A stretch of DNA of 64,000 bases from Acidobacteriota bacterium (GTDB taxonomy: Bacteria; Acidobacteriota; Vicinamibacteria; Vicinamibacterales; UBA2999). Made by a program: the position numbers and the translations under genes. Below are positions 39,570-48,691 of the stretch, in pieces; the stretch's first letter is position 1, and each line of letters begins with the position of its first letter. The DNA is taken from assembly GCA_016789705.1 (NCBI GenBank), contig JAEUQR010000106.1, positions 1 to 64,000 of the forward strand, written 5' to 3'. The notes beneath the pieces are model-generated. The model was not told where the DNA came from, made no database searches, and saw nothing but the letters and a program-made list of their open reading frames with translations.

Positions 39570-40409
39570 ATGGCACTTGCCGACATCGGTCAGCGTCCGG
39601 GGCTCCTGCTCGCAGCGGCCGTGACGCTGCACGTCGGCCTCATCTCGGCGCAGGTGACCACCAGCTCCGGCCGCACCATCTTCCACACGGTGGTGTTCGG
39701 CGGTTTCTCGGAAGGGCAGCGCGGCGCGTCCACCGTCGTCGGCGGCGTGCGCAACGTGTGGGACAGCTACTTCGCGCTGCGCGACGTGCGGGCCGAGAAC
39801 GAGGCGCTGCGCGCCGAGCTGAACGCCCTGCAGGTGCAGCTCCAGGCCGAACGGTCGCGCGCCGAACGCGCCGATGCCTATCGCAGCCTGCTGCAGTTGC
39901 GGGCCCGCGTGCCGCTCGAGACCACCGGCGCGGAAGTGATCGCCGCCGGCGTCAGCCCCGAGTTCCGCACCGTCACGATCGACAAGGGCGGGTCTGACGG
40001 CGTCGCCGCCGACATGGCCGTCGTGGCACCGTCGGGCGTGGTCGGCCGCGTCACCCAGCCGAGCGCCCGCGCCTCGCTCGTGCAGCTCATCGTCGACCGG
40101 AACGCCGCGGCCGGCGCGGTCATCGAGCGGACCCGCGTGCAGGGCATCGTCGTCGGTGTGGGCGACGGCTCGCTGCGCATGGACTTCGCGCCCGCCACCG
40201 GCGATGTCGTCGCCGGTGACGTCGTCGTCACCTCGGGCATCGACGGCCTCTATCCCGAGGGCTTCATCCTCGGCACGGTCGAACGCGTCGCCCGTGGTGA
40301 TGGCCTGTATCACGAGATCGCCGTGCGGCCGGCGGTGGACTTCTCGCGCCTGGAGGACGTGCTCGTCGTGCTCCAGCGGCACGCGCCGGCGGTCGAGGGC
40401 GTGAAATGA
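39570..40409 (+). CDS. mreC: Rod shape-determining protein MreC
   Basis: 279 residues. A single N-terminal membrane segment, a coiled coil (residues about 65-110, DVRAENEALRAELNALQVQL) and a periplasmic beta domain with GVSPEFRTVTIDKGGSDGV and GVVGRVTQPSARASLVQL. MreC links MreB inside to the peptidoglycan synthases outside. Ends with an ATGA overlap with mreD. The 60-bp distance to mreB and no obvious promoter suggest co-transcription. Confidence 0.94.
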   Translation: MALADIGQRPGLLLAAAVTLHVGLISAQVTTSSGRTIFHTVVFGGFSEGQRGASTVVGGVRNVWDSYFALRDVRAENEALRAELNALQVQLQAERSRAERADAYRSLLQLRARVPLETTGAEVIAAGVSPEFRTVTIDKGGSDGVAADMAVVAPSGVVGRVTQPSARASLVQLIVDRNAAAGAVIERTRVQGIVVGVGDGSLRMDFAPATGDVVAGDVVVTSGIDGLYPEGFILGTVERVARGDGLYHEIAVRPAVDFSRLEDVLVVLQRHAPAVEGVK

Positions 40410-40918
40410 GGGCGCTCGGCACGCTCGCCGCCCTGGCCGTCGCCGTCCTGGCCCAGTCGGCTTCGGGCGGATTCGAGTGGCGGGGCGCCCCGACGGTGGA
40501 TCTGGTGCTCGTGGTCGTGGTCTACGTGGCGCTCACCGGCGGACCGGTGGCCGGACTGGCCGCCGGCACGCTCGGAGGACTGGTGCAAGATGCCCTCTCC
40601 ACCGGTATTCTAGGCATGGGCGGACTGGCCAAGACCGTGGTGGGGTTCCTGGCCGGCCGTTTCGGCACGCAGTTCATCGTCACGGCCACCGTGCCGCGCA
40701 TCGTGACCTTCGCGGCCGCCACGGCGGCGCACGCCGTGCTCTTCATGGGAGCGTATGCCTTGCTCGGATTGCGGAGCTTTCCCGACCCGATGACCGCCGT
40801 GGCCATTCAGGCTGCCGGCAATGGTCTGGCCGGCGTCGTGTGCTTCCAGCTGAGCGAATGGTTGCCGCGCGCCATCGAACGCCGCCGCGCGACACGCGGC
40901 ATGCGGGTGTCGCGATGA
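40406..40918 (+). CDS. mreD: Rod shape-determining protein MreD
   Basis: 170 residues with several hydrophobic helices (LGTLAALAVAVLAQS, VDLVLVVVVYVALTGG, GLAKTVVGFLAGRF, HAVLFMGAYALLGL, AGNGLAGVVCFQL). MreD is poorly conserved; the call relies on size, membrane character and its place between mreC and mrdA. Start overlaps mreC by 4 bp. Confidence 0.9.
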   Translation: MRALGTLAALAVAVLAQSASGGFEWRGAPTVDLVLVVVVYVALTGGPVAGLAAGTLGGLVQDALSTGILGMGGLAKTVVGFLAGRFGTQFIVTATVPRIVTFAAATAAHAVLFMGAYALLGLRSFPDPMTAVAIQAAGNGLAGVVCFQLSEWLPRAIERRRATRGMRVSR

Positions 40919-40944
40919 CGCGCCGCGGCGGAGGCGCCTGAGCC

Positions 40945-42870
40945 ATGCGCATCGGGACCTTCGGAGTTGTCGAGGACCGGCGCCGCCTGCAGTCGCGCAT
41001 CACCGCGTTGCGCGTCGTCATGAGCGTCATCTTCGTGCTGCTGCTCGGCGGCTTCTGGTTCTTCCAGGTCTTCCAGCACGCCAAGTTCAAAGAGATGGCC
41101 GAGAACAACCACCAGCGCACCCTGCCGCTCAGGGCGCCGCGCGGCGTGATGTTCGACCGCCACGGCGAGGTTCTGGTCGAGAACCGTGCCTCGTTCAACA
41201 TCTCGATCATGCGCGAGCACTCCCGCGACCTCGATCGCACGATGCGCCTGCTGGCGAAGGTCACCGGCGCCGACGAAGCACAGATGCGCGAGACGGTGGA
41301 GCGGCACCGTCGCGAGCCCTCGTACCGGCCGATCGTCGTCGTGCAGGACGCGACGCTCGCGCAGGTGGCGGCCGTCACCGCGCGCCGGCTCGACTTCGAA
41401 CTGCCAGACGTCGTCGTGCAGCAGGTGCCGACGCGCAGGTATCCGGCCGATGCCCTCGGCGCGCACCTGCTCGGCTATGTCGGGGAAGCGAGCGAGCAGC
41501 AGGTCGCGGATGGTGTGGTCGCGACCGGCACCGTGATGGGGCAGTCGGGGCTCGAGCGCACCTACAACGAGATCCTGATGGGCAGCGACGGCGCCCGCCG
41601 CGTCGTCGTGAACAGCGTCGGCCGCGAGATCCGCACGCTCGACGAAGAGCCGCCCACCGAAGGCAAACGGATGCAGCTGACGCTCGATGCCTCGATGCAG
41701 CGGGCGGCGGAGGAAGGCTTCCGCACCACCGGCTACTGGGGCTCGGCCGTGGTGCTCGAGCCGGCCACCGGCGACGTGCTCACCCTCGTGAGCCTGCCCG
41801 CCTACGATCCGAACGCGTTTGCCGCCGGCATCGACAAGGCCACCTGGCAGCAGCTCAACACCGACGAACTCAGGCCGTTGCAGAACCGGGCGATCCAGGG
41901 CCGCTATTCCCCCGGGTCGACGTTCAAGGTCGTGATGGCGACGGCGGCGCTCGAAGAGGGCGTCATCACACCCGAGACGAAGATCTTCTGCGCCGGCGGC
42001 GGCACGTTCTACGGCCGCTTCTTTCAGTGCCTCGGCCACCACGGCTGGATGGACGTGCGCCACGCGCTCGAGAAGTCCTGCAATACGTTCTTCTACACGG
42101 TCGGCAATCAGCTCGGCGTGGACAAGATTCACGACTGGTCCCAGAAGCTCGGCCTCGCGACGAAATCCGGCGTCGACCTGCCGAACGAAGTGGAAAGCAT
42201 CATTCCCTCCACGGCATGGAAGCAGCAGCGCACCGGCGAGCGCTGGTATCCCGGTGAGACGATCTCGGTGGCCATCGGCCAGGGCCAGGTGTCGGTCACG
42301 CCGATGTCGATGGCCGTGATGATGGCCTCGGTCGCGCAGGGCCGCCGCGTGACACCCCGCCTCGTCAAGGCGACGTCGAACGGAGGCACGTGGGAGCAGG
42401 TGCAGAACCCGGCGCCCGCGGCGCCGGTCACGCTCAAGCCCGACACCGTGTCGGCCGTGCACGACGGCCTCTGGATGGCGGTGAACGGGGCCGGCACGGC
42501 CGTGCGCGCGAAGATCGCCGGCCGCGACGTGGCCGGCAAGACAGGCACAGCGCAGGTGATCTCGCTGCAGGGGCGCCAGCGGGCCCGCGGCACCGGCCGT
42601 GACCTGCGCGATCACGGCTGGTTCGTGTTCATGGTGCCGAAGGACAACCCGGAGCTGGCCGGCGTCATCTTCGCCGAACACTCCGAGCACGGCTATCTGG
42701 CGGCGCCGATCGCCCGCCACATCATCGAAACCTACTACGCGCGCAAGGAGGGGCGGCCGCTGCCCGTCATGCCCGCGGTGCCCGGCACCCCCGGGTTCCC
42801 GGCCGCGCCGGCGCCCGCGCCCGCGCGTCCGGTCGCCGGCGACGGCGCTGACGAGGGCGGCGTCCGCTGA
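40945..42870 (+). CDS. mrdA: Penicillin-binding protein 2 (elongasome transpeptidase)
   Basis: 641 residues. Membrane anchor near residues 22-42, dimerisation domain with LRAPRGVMFDRHGEVLVEN, and a class B transpeptidase domain whose catalytic motifs are Ser325 in SPGSTFK, S378-C379-N380, and KTGT at 532-535. A Pro/Ala-rich tail ends the protein. It cross-links new peptidoglycan during elongation with RodA as glycosyltransferase partner. GGAGG precedes the ATG; rodA begins 2 bp after its stop. Confidence 0.96.
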   Translation: MRIGTFGVVEDRRRLQSRITALRVVMSVIFVLLLGGFWFFQVFQHAKFKEMAENNHQRTLPLRAPRGVMFDRHGEVLVENRASFNISIMREHSRDLDRTMRLLAKVTGADEAQMRETVERHRREPSYRPIVVVQDATLAQVAAVTARRLDFELPDVVVQQVPTRRYPADALGAHLLGYVGEASEQQVADGVVATGTVMGQSGLERTYNEILMGSDGARRVVVNSVGREIRTLDEEPPTEGKRMQLTLDASMQRAAEEGFRTTGYWGSAVVLEPATGDVLTLVSLPAYDPNAFAAGIDKATWQQLNTDELRPLQNRAIQGRYSPGSTFKVVMATAALEEGVITPETKIFCAGGGTFYGRFFQCLGHHGWMDVRHALEKSCNTFFYTVGNQLGVDKIHDWSQKLGLATKSGVDLPNEVESIIPSTAWKQQRTGERWYPGETISVAIGQGQVSVTPMSMAVMMASVAQGRRVTPRLVKATSNGGTWEQVQNPAPAAPVTLKPDTVSAVHDGLWMAVNGAGTAVRAKIAGRDVAGKTGTAQVISLQGRQRARGTGRDLRDHGWFVFMVPKDNPELAGVIFAEHSEHGYLAAPIARHIIETYYARKEGRPLPVMPAVPGTPGFPAAPAPAPARPVAGDGADEGGVR

Positions 42871-42872
42871 CC

Positions 42873-43958
42873 GTGTTCGAGCGCCGCCTTTCCACGCACC
42901 TCGACTGGTCGCTGCTCGTGGCCGTACTGGCGATTGCCGTCATCGGCGTCGTCATGATCTTCAGCGCCACCGGCGGCGCGAGCCGCGAGTACTGGACGCA
43001 GATCTACGCCGTGCTCCTCGGCCTCGGCGCGATGGTGGCGTGCATGGTCATCGACTACCGCACGCTCGTCGACAAGGCGCACTGGATCTACCTCGCGCTG
43101 CTGCTGGCGCTGCTCGCCGTGATGCTCTTCGGCGTGGTACGAGGCGGGTCGCGCCGCTGGCTCGATCTGGGCGTGTTCAACCTGCAGCCGTCGGAGTTCG
43201 CCAAGGCCGGCCTCGCCCTGATTCTCGCCAAGCTGCTCGGCGATCTGCGGCGCACCGCGCCGTCGACGCAGGACCTGTTCCTCGCCGTCGCCCTCACGGC
43301 CGGCCCGCTGCTGCTCATCGCCAACGAACCCGACCTCGGCACCGCCGTCACCCTGCTGCCGGTGCTCGGCGTCATCGTGTTCGCCGCCGGCCTGCCGCTG
43401 CGCTACCTCGGCATCGCCGCGGTCGTGGCCGTCGTCTCGGCGCCGGTGGCATGGATGTTCGCGCTCCAGGACTACCAGAAGGAGCGCATCGTCACGTTCC
43501 TCGACCCCGAACAGGATGCCCGCGGTGCCGGCTATCAGCAGATCCAGGCGCGCATCACGGTGGGCTCGGGCGGTGTCACGGGCAAGGGCTTCATGAAGGG
43601 CACGCAGGGCCAGCTGCGTTTCCTGCCCGTGGCCCACAACGACTTCATCTTCTCGGTGCTGGCGGAGGAACAGGGGTTCGTCGGCGTCGTCGTGGCGCTG
43701 GGCCTGTACTTCTTCGTCATCATCCGCTCGCTCGACGCGGCCCGGCTGGCCAAGGACCGCGTGGGCGCCTACCTCGTGCTCGGCGTGCTCGCCAGCTTCA
43801 TGTTCCAGGTCGTCTACAACATCACCATGTCGGCGGGTCTGGCTCCGGTCAAGGGGCTGACCCTGCCGCTGCTCAGTTACGGCGGTTCCTCCATGATCGC
43901 CACCCTCGCCGGCTTCGGCCTCATCCTGAACGTGCGGATGCGGCGATTCACGAATTGA
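42873..43958 (+). CDS. rodA: Peptidoglycan glycosyltransferase RodA (SEDS family)
   Basis: 361 residues from GTG. Ten or so transmembrane segments with SEDS hallmarks: GGSRRWLDLGVFNLQPSEFAK given in parts as SRRWLDLGVFNLQPSEFAK, ANEPDLGTAV, GGVTGKGFMKGTQG, LPVAHNDFIFSVLAEEQGFVG in parts, and PLLSYGGSSM at the C-terminus. It polymerises lipid II during side-wall synthesis together with PBP2. Position directly after mrdA (2 bp) and 7 bp before rng completes the cluster. Confidence 0.96.
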   Translation: MFERRLSTHLDWSLLVAVLAIAVIGVVMIFSATGGASREYWTQIYAVLLGLGAMVACMVIDYRTLVDKAHWIYLALLLALLAVMLFGVVRGGSRRWLDLGVFNLQPSEFAKAGLALILAKLLGDLRRTAPSTQDLFLAVALTAGPLLLIANEPDLGTAVTLLPVLGVIVFAAGLPLRYLGIAAVVAVVSAPVAWMFALQDYQKERIVTFLDPEQDARGAGYQQIQARITVGSGGVTGKGFMKGTQGQLRFLPVAHNDFIFSVLAEEQGFVGVVVALGLYFFVIIRSLDAARLAKDRVGAYLVLGVLASFMFQVVYNITMSAGLAPVKGLTLPLLSYGGSSMIATLAGFGLILNVRMRRFTN

Positions 43959-43965
43959 GACTCGC

Positions 43966-45630
43966 ATGAACAAGGAAATGATCATCTCGACCAACGGGCA
44001 CGAAACCCGGGTGGCCATCCTCGAGGACGATCTGCTCGCCGAGGTGTTCGTCGAGCGGGAGCGCAACCGCGGCGTCGTCGGCAACGTCTACAAGGGCCGC
44101 GTCTCGAAGGTGCTGCCCGGTATGCAGTCGGCGTTCGTGGACCTCGGGCTCGAGCGCGACGGCTTCCTGTATGTCGCCGACGTCGTCAACACGATGGAAG
44201 AGTTCGAGCGCCTGAGCGGCGACGACGACGAAGACGAGCCGGCGGCGGCGCCGTCGGCAGCGGTCGAAGCGATTGGCAGCGGCGCGGCGGAAGTGGCGGC
44301 GAGCGCGGCTGGTCCGGCGGCGCCGGTCACGAACGGCGGCGGGGGCGGGCGCGGACGGGGGCGCGGAGGACGTAGCGACCGCGGCGACGCGCAGAAGGGT
44401 CTCGAGGCGAAGATCGAAGACCTCGTGAAGGAAGGCCAGGACATCATCGTGCAGGTGGCCAAGGAGCCGCTCGGCACGAAGGGCGCCCGCCTGACCTCGC
44501 ACGTCACGATGCCCGGGCGGTTCCTGGTCTTCATGCCCACGGTGGATCACGTGGGCGTGTCGCGGAAGATCTCGACCCGCGAGGAACGCAACCGCCTGCG
44601 CGGCATCGTCAAGGAGTTCCGCGAGCAGCACCACTTCGGCGGCGGCGTCATCATCCGCACGGCGGCCGAAGGCAAGCCCAAGGAAGACATCGTCTCCGAC
44701 CTGCAGTACTTCCACCGCGTGTGGACCGAGATGCGCCAGAAGTCGGAATCGAGCCGCGCCCCGGCCGTGGTCTTCCGCGAGGCGAGCCTCGTCGCCAAGC
44801 TGCTGCGCGACCTGCTGACCGACGACTACGTCGCCATCCGCATCGACGACGCCCGCGAGTACCAGCGCATCGTCGAGCTGCTCGACCGCATCATGCCGGG
44901 CATGTCGGCGCGCGTGAAGCTGCACGACAAGCCGTACCCGATCTTCGAGGAATACGGCGTGCAGGCCGAACTCGACAAGGCGCTCAAGAGCAAGGTGTGG
45001 CTGAAGTCGGGCGGCTCGATCGTCATCAACCAGACCGAGGCGCTCGTCGCCATCGACGTCAACACCGGCCGCTACGTCGGCAAGAAGACGACCGGCCGGC
45101 TCGAAGACACCATCATCAAGACCAACCTCGAGGCGGCGAAGGAGATCGTGCGGCAGATGCGGCTCAGGGACCTGGGCGGCATCATCGTGCTCGACTTCAT
45201 CGACATGGAAGAGAAGAAGAACCGCCAGAAGGTCTTCCAGGCGGTGGAGCAGGAGCTGCGGCGCGATCGCTCGCCGTCGAAGGCCCTCCAGGTGTCTGAC
45301 TTCGGCCTCGTGATCGTGACGAGGAAACGCGTGAAGCAGAGCCTCGAGCGCACGCTGACCGAGCCGTGCCCGTACTGCTCGGGCACCGGCACCATCAAGT
45401 CGAGCTCGACCGTGTGTTACGAGATCCTGACCGAAGTGAAGAAGGTGGGGCCGGATCTCGATGGGCTCGGCGTGCTGCTGCGCGTGAATCCGGACATCGC
45501 CCGCGCCCTCAAGGACGAGGAGCGCGGTGTGCTGCGCGACCTCAAGCAGATGCTCGGCAAGGACGTCATCGTGAAGGCCGACGTGCAGTTGCACCACGAG
45601 CAGTTCGACGTGATGAGCATCGGCGGCTGA
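43966..45630 (+). CDS. rng: Ribonuclease G/E family protein with interrupted S1 domain
   Basis: 554 residues. N-terminal S1 region (VGNVYKGRVSKVLPGMQSAF, GLERDGFLYVADV) followed at about residues 85-145 by an Asp/Glu run, an Ala-rich stretch and a Gly/Arg segment (GGGGGRGRGRGGRSDRG) before the S1 fold resumes with VKEGQDIIVQVAKEPLGTKGA. Catalytic domain contains IDVNTGRYVGKKT and LGGIIVLDFIDM; the zinc-link motif is CPYCSGTG. It cleaves AU-rich single-stranded RNA and matures rRNA. At the end of mre-rod, as in many bacteria. No RNase E scaffold tail, so G-like. Confidence 0.94.
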   Translation: MNKEMIISTNGHETRVAILEDDLLAEVFVERERNRGVVGNVYKGRVSKVLPGMQSAFVDLGLERDGFLYVADVVNTMEEFERLSGDDDEDEPAAAPSAAVEAIGSGAAEVAASAAGPAAPVTNGGGGGRGRGRGGRSDRGDAQKGLEAKIEDLVKEGQDIIVQVAKEPLGTKGARLTSHVTMPGRFLVFMPTVDHVGVSRKISTREERNRLRGIVKEFREQHHFGGGVIIRTAAEGKPKEDIVSDLQYFHRVWTEMRQKSESSRAPAVVFREASLVAKLLRDLLTDDYVAIRIDDAREYQRIVELLDRIMPGMSARVKLHDKPYPIFEEYGVQAELDKALKSKVWLKSGGSIVINQTEALVAIDVNTGRYVGKKTTGRLEDTIIKTNLEAAKEIVRQMRLRDLGGIIVLDFIDMEEKKNRQKVFQAVEQELRRDRSPSKALQVSDFGLVIVTRKRVKQSLERTLTEPCPYCSGTGTIKSSSTVCYEILTEVKKVGPDLDGLGVLLRVNPDIARALKDEERGVLRDLKQMLGKDVIVKADVQLHHEQFDVMSIGG

Positions 45631-45662
45631 CGCCGCCCGGCGTCGACGCCGGTACGGAAGAA

Positions 45663-45692
45663 AAGGGCCGGCTGGATGACCAGCCGGCCCTT
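45663..45692. terminator. Bidirectional terminator between rng and the TonB receptor gene
   Basis: AAGGGCCGGCTGG (45663-45675) pairs over 13 bp with 45680-45692, loop ATGA. On the minus strand it is followed by CTTTTCTT-like T-rich sequence (complement of 45658-45664). Located 33 bp after rng stop and 37 bp before the receptor stop. Confidence 0.8.
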
Positions 45693-45705
45693 CGTGTCTG
45701 TGCTT

Positions 45706-45727
45706 GGCCCCGAGACCCCGGCCCCGC
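45706..45727. repeat. Short heptamer-phased repeat after the terminator
   Basis: GGCCCCG, AGACCCC, GGCCCCG with 7-bp phase in the spacer between rng and the receptor gene. Shorter and less certain than the other four arrays. Confidence 0.5.
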
Positions 45728-45728
45728 C

Positions 45729-48512
45729 TCAGAAGCGGAAGATCGCCGAGATGCGGTAGGTGCGGGGCGTCTGAAACGAGCCGCGCGCGGCCGCCTTGCC
45801 GTAGTTGTCCACGGCCGTGGCGCAGGCGGCAGTCGCGGTCGAGCCGCAGAACGCCGTGTTGTTCGAGACGATCTTGGCTTCGCGATTGGTCACGTTGAAG
45901 ACTTCACCCTTGATGCCCACCTGTGTGCGGGCGGGGCCTCGCCAGGTGAGTTCGAGCGAGTTGTCGAGGAACCACTGGAGACCCTCGATGGGGTCCGAGC
46001 CGCGCTCGTTGTAGAAGTAGGTGGCGGTGGGGCCCAGATTGCTCAGCGTCCCCGGGACGAGGACGTTGACTGGCCGGGTCTTCTCGTACCGGCGCTTCGA
46101 GACGGCTTCGAACAGGCCGCCGATGGCCAGATTGAAGGGGCCGACCGGCCGCACATAGGCGCCGTTCAGCTTGAAGTTGTGCGGGCGGTCGTAAATCGGC
46201 CGGCCGTACTTGTTGGCGCCATCCTGCACCTCGGCGCAGGGAATGATGCCGCCGGTGCCCACCGTGGCATCGAGCGTCGTGCGGCACTGGGCGTCGAGGT
46301 AGTCGCCAAGGGTCGTGAACGTCGCGTCGAAGTGGTTGCCTTCGGTCCGCGAGAAGGTGTAGCTCGACGCCAGGTTCCAGTTGTTGGCAAATCGCTTCTC
46401 GAAGGTCGCCTGAACGCCCCGGTACTTGCGCTCAGCGGGGCCGTAGTTGACCACCTGGCGGTTGATCGACAGGTCGGCGTTGATCGTCCGCACGTCGTCG
46501 ATGAGATCGTCCCAGCGGCGGCCAATCGCGCGGACGCCCACCGCCATGTTACGGCCGAACTGCCGCTGCAGGCCGATGGTGATTTCGTCCATGTACGAGG
46601 GCTTGAGGTCGGGGTTGGGCACGAACGACGAGCCACCGATGCGGACCTGGTTCTGCAGCACGTAGGTGCTGCCGTTCCACACGAAGTTGTCGTAGTTGGC
46701 CTGTTGTGGCACGCCGGCGAAGCCGTCCGAGAAGCTCTGGATGATGCCCGTGTAGAAGCGGCCGAAGCTGCCCGTGACGATGGTCTTTCCGTCGCCGGTC
46801 ACGTTATAGCTGGCCGAGATGCGTGGCGCCAGCGTCGTGGTGTCGACCGTGTCGGCGCCGAGGTCGCTCGTTCCGGTCTGCTTCTCGAGGCGGACGCCCG
46901 CCTCCACGAAGATCTTGCTGGTCAGGTCGAACTTGTCGCGCAGGTACAGGGCGTAGTTCTTGCCCTTGGACGTGGAGGCACCGGCCTGGTAGTCGCGACG
47001 AAACTGCGGCACGAACGTGCCGGCCGCCTGGTTGAACGATTCGGCGATGTAGTACTGGCTGTTCGGGTAGTTGAACAGCGAACCGGACTCGACGGTCTGG
47101 AAGTCGAAGCCGGCCTTCACGTTGTGGCTGCGCGAGCCCACGGTGAAGTAGTAGGTGCTGGCGATGTTGGCCTGCTGGCGGGGCCGATCGACGTAGCCGT
47201 CGAAGGTGGCGCCATTGTAGTTCCGGTTGTCGGCCTGGGCGAACACCGGTGCATTCGAGCCGATTCGCCCGTTTTCGAAGGTGGTCACGTCGATCGTCGA
47301 GGCATAGGTGCCGCCGGCGGCTTCCACGGTCCAGCGGTCACTGAGGACACCGGTCCACTGGGCCGCCCAGGAGCTCGACGACTGGTTCTGGGAGGTCAGG
47401 GCCTCGAGCTCCCCGGCGTTGCCCCAGTAGTCGATGATGAAGCCGTCGGTGGGCGAGCGGAAGTACTTCACCCAGGCCTGGTGCCCGTCGGAAATCTGCA
47501 CCGTCGCGCGGACGTTCAGGAAGTTGCTCTCGGTGGCCTGTTGGTAATCTTCGGGGATCGGGCCGCCGGTCTGGCGCCGTGGTGTGGTGTTCGTCGAGTA
47601 CTCGTGGGCGCCGAAGAACCAGGCGCGGTCCTTGAGAAGTGGTCCACCCAGCGTGAACGCGTAGTTCGGATTGATCTGATCGAACTTGACGCGTTCCAGT
47701 GACGCGCCGGTGACTTCGCTCTTGGTCGAGTTCTGCTTGTCCCAGTTGTCATTGACCGCGATGTACTTCGCCGAGCCTTCGAACCGGTTGGTGCCGGACT
47801 TCGTGATGACGTTGATGATGGCGCCCTGACCGCGGCCGTATTCGACCGAGACCGCCGAGGTCGACACCGACACTTCCTGGATGGCCTCGAAGTTGAGGTT
47901 GGCGCCGAAGGTGCCCGTGGTCGGGTCGGTCGTGTCGACCGAGTCCATGATGTAGATGTTGGCGTTGTTCGGCGCGCCGAGCGCGTTCACGTTCGAACTG
48001 CCCGTGACTGCGTTGCCGCCGACGACGCCGGGCGTGGCGATGACGAGCGACTGGTAGCTGCGGCCCACGGGCAGGCGCTCGAATTCTTCCCTGCGCACGC
48101 GGGTGTTCGCGGTGACGTTCGTCAGGTCGACGATCGGCGTCTCACCGGTGACGGTGACCGTGTCGGTCAGGCCGCCTACTTTGAGCTGCACCGGCACGTT
48201 GGTGGTCTTTTCGGTTTCCACCAGGTTGTCGGTGAGCCGCACCGGGGCGAACCCCGAGAGGTTGGCCTCCACGGTGTAGTTCCCGATGGCGAGCGCCGGG
48301 AAGATGTAGCGCCCGTTCTCGTCGGTCACCGCCGAGCGCGAGGTGCCGCGCTCCTGAGAGGTGATCGTGACGGTGACGCCGGGGAGCACGCCGCCGCTGG
48401 CGTCCTCGACGACACCGGCAATGGTGCCCGTCTGGGCGGGCTGGGCGAAGGCGCGCGTGCCGAGCAGGGCGGTCAGCACCACCGCCAGACACAGGGAAAC
48501 GCGTCGGAGCAT
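45729..48512 (-). CDS. TonB-dependent receptor with carboxypeptidase-regulatory-like domain
   Basis: 927 residues from ATG 48512. Signal peptide MLRRVSLCLAVVLTALLGTRAFAQ; carboxypeptidase regulatory-like beta domain (about 28-110: GTIAGVVEDASGGVLPGVTV); plug domain (VTVTGETPIVDLTNVTANT, GAPNNANIYIMDSVDTTDP, YGRGQGAIINVITKSGTNRF); and a long beta-barrel ending in the outer-membrane signature IFRF. This architecture is expanded in acidobacteria and imports large ligands (siderophores, glycans, peptides) with TonB energy. The substrate is unknown; no TonB or SusD partner is adjacent. A palindromic operator candidate precedes it. Confidence 0.93.
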   Translation of the reverse strand: MLRRVSLCLAVVLTALLGTRAFAQPAQTGTIAGVVEDASGGVLPGVTVTITSQERGTSRSAVTDENGRYIFPALAIGNYTVEANLSGFAPVRLTDNLVETEKTTNVPVQLKVGGLTDTVTVTGETPIVDLTNVTANTRVRREEFERLPVGRSYQSLVIATPGVVGGNAVTGSSNVNALGAPNNANIYIMDSVDTTDPTTGTFGANLNFEAIQEVSVSTSAVSVEYGRGQGAIINVITKSGTNRFEGSAKYIAVNDNWDKQNSTKSEVTGASLERVKFDQINPNYAFTLGGPLLKDRAWFFGAHEYSTNTTPRRQTGGPIPEDYQQATESNFLNVRATVQISDGHQAWVKYFRSPTDGFIIDYWGNAGELEALTSQNQSSSSWAAQWTGVLSDRWTVEAAGGTYASTIDVTTFENGRIGSNAPVFAQADNRNYNGATFDGYVDRPRQQANIASTYYFTVGSRSHNVKAGFDFQTVESGSLFNYPNSQYYIAESFNQAAGTFVPQFRRDYQAGASTSKGKNYALYLRDKFDLTSKIFVEAGVRLEKQTGTSDLGADTVDTTTLAPRISASYNVTGDGKTIVTGSFGRFYTGIIQSFSDGFAGVPQQANYDNFVWNGSTYVLQNQVRIGGSSFVPNPDLKPSYMDEITIGLQRQFGRNMAVGVRAIGRRWDDLIDDVRTINADLSINRQVVNYGPAERKYRGVQATFEKRFANNWNLASSYTFSRTEGNHFDATFTTLGDYLDAQCRTTLDATVGTGGIIPCAEVQDGANKYGRPIYDRPHNFKLNGAYVRPVGPFNLAIGGLFEAVSKRRYEKTRPVNVLVPGTLSNLGPTATYFYNERGSDPIEGLQWFLDNSLELTWRGPARTQVGIKGEVFNVTNREAKIVSNNTAFCGSTATAACATAVDNYGKAAARGSFQTPRTYRISAIFRF

Positions 48513-48555
48513 AGTCGTATTCCTCACCAAGGTGGCACCGGGCATCGGCGCCGGA

Positions 48556-48585
48556 CTAACCAAATAAGGGGTTAGACCCAATATA
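48556..48585 (-). promoter_or_regulatory. Candidate promoter with overlapping palindromic operator for the receptor gene
   Basis: Minus-strand TATATT (48585-48580) could be a -10 element. Directly downstream is CTAACC-N8-GGTTAG (48556-48575), which would cover the transcription start. That placement suits a repressor. About 70 nt of leader would precede the ATG. The -35 is weak. Confidence 0.4.
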
Positions 48586-48691
48586 TCGGCACTTCGTCCC
48601 AAAACAGTGCATGGGGCGACCTGGGCGGGGCGGTGGGGGCGTCGAAACCGTGCAGCGCGAGGCAGGGGCGCCAGGTGACGGGAACGAGTCC

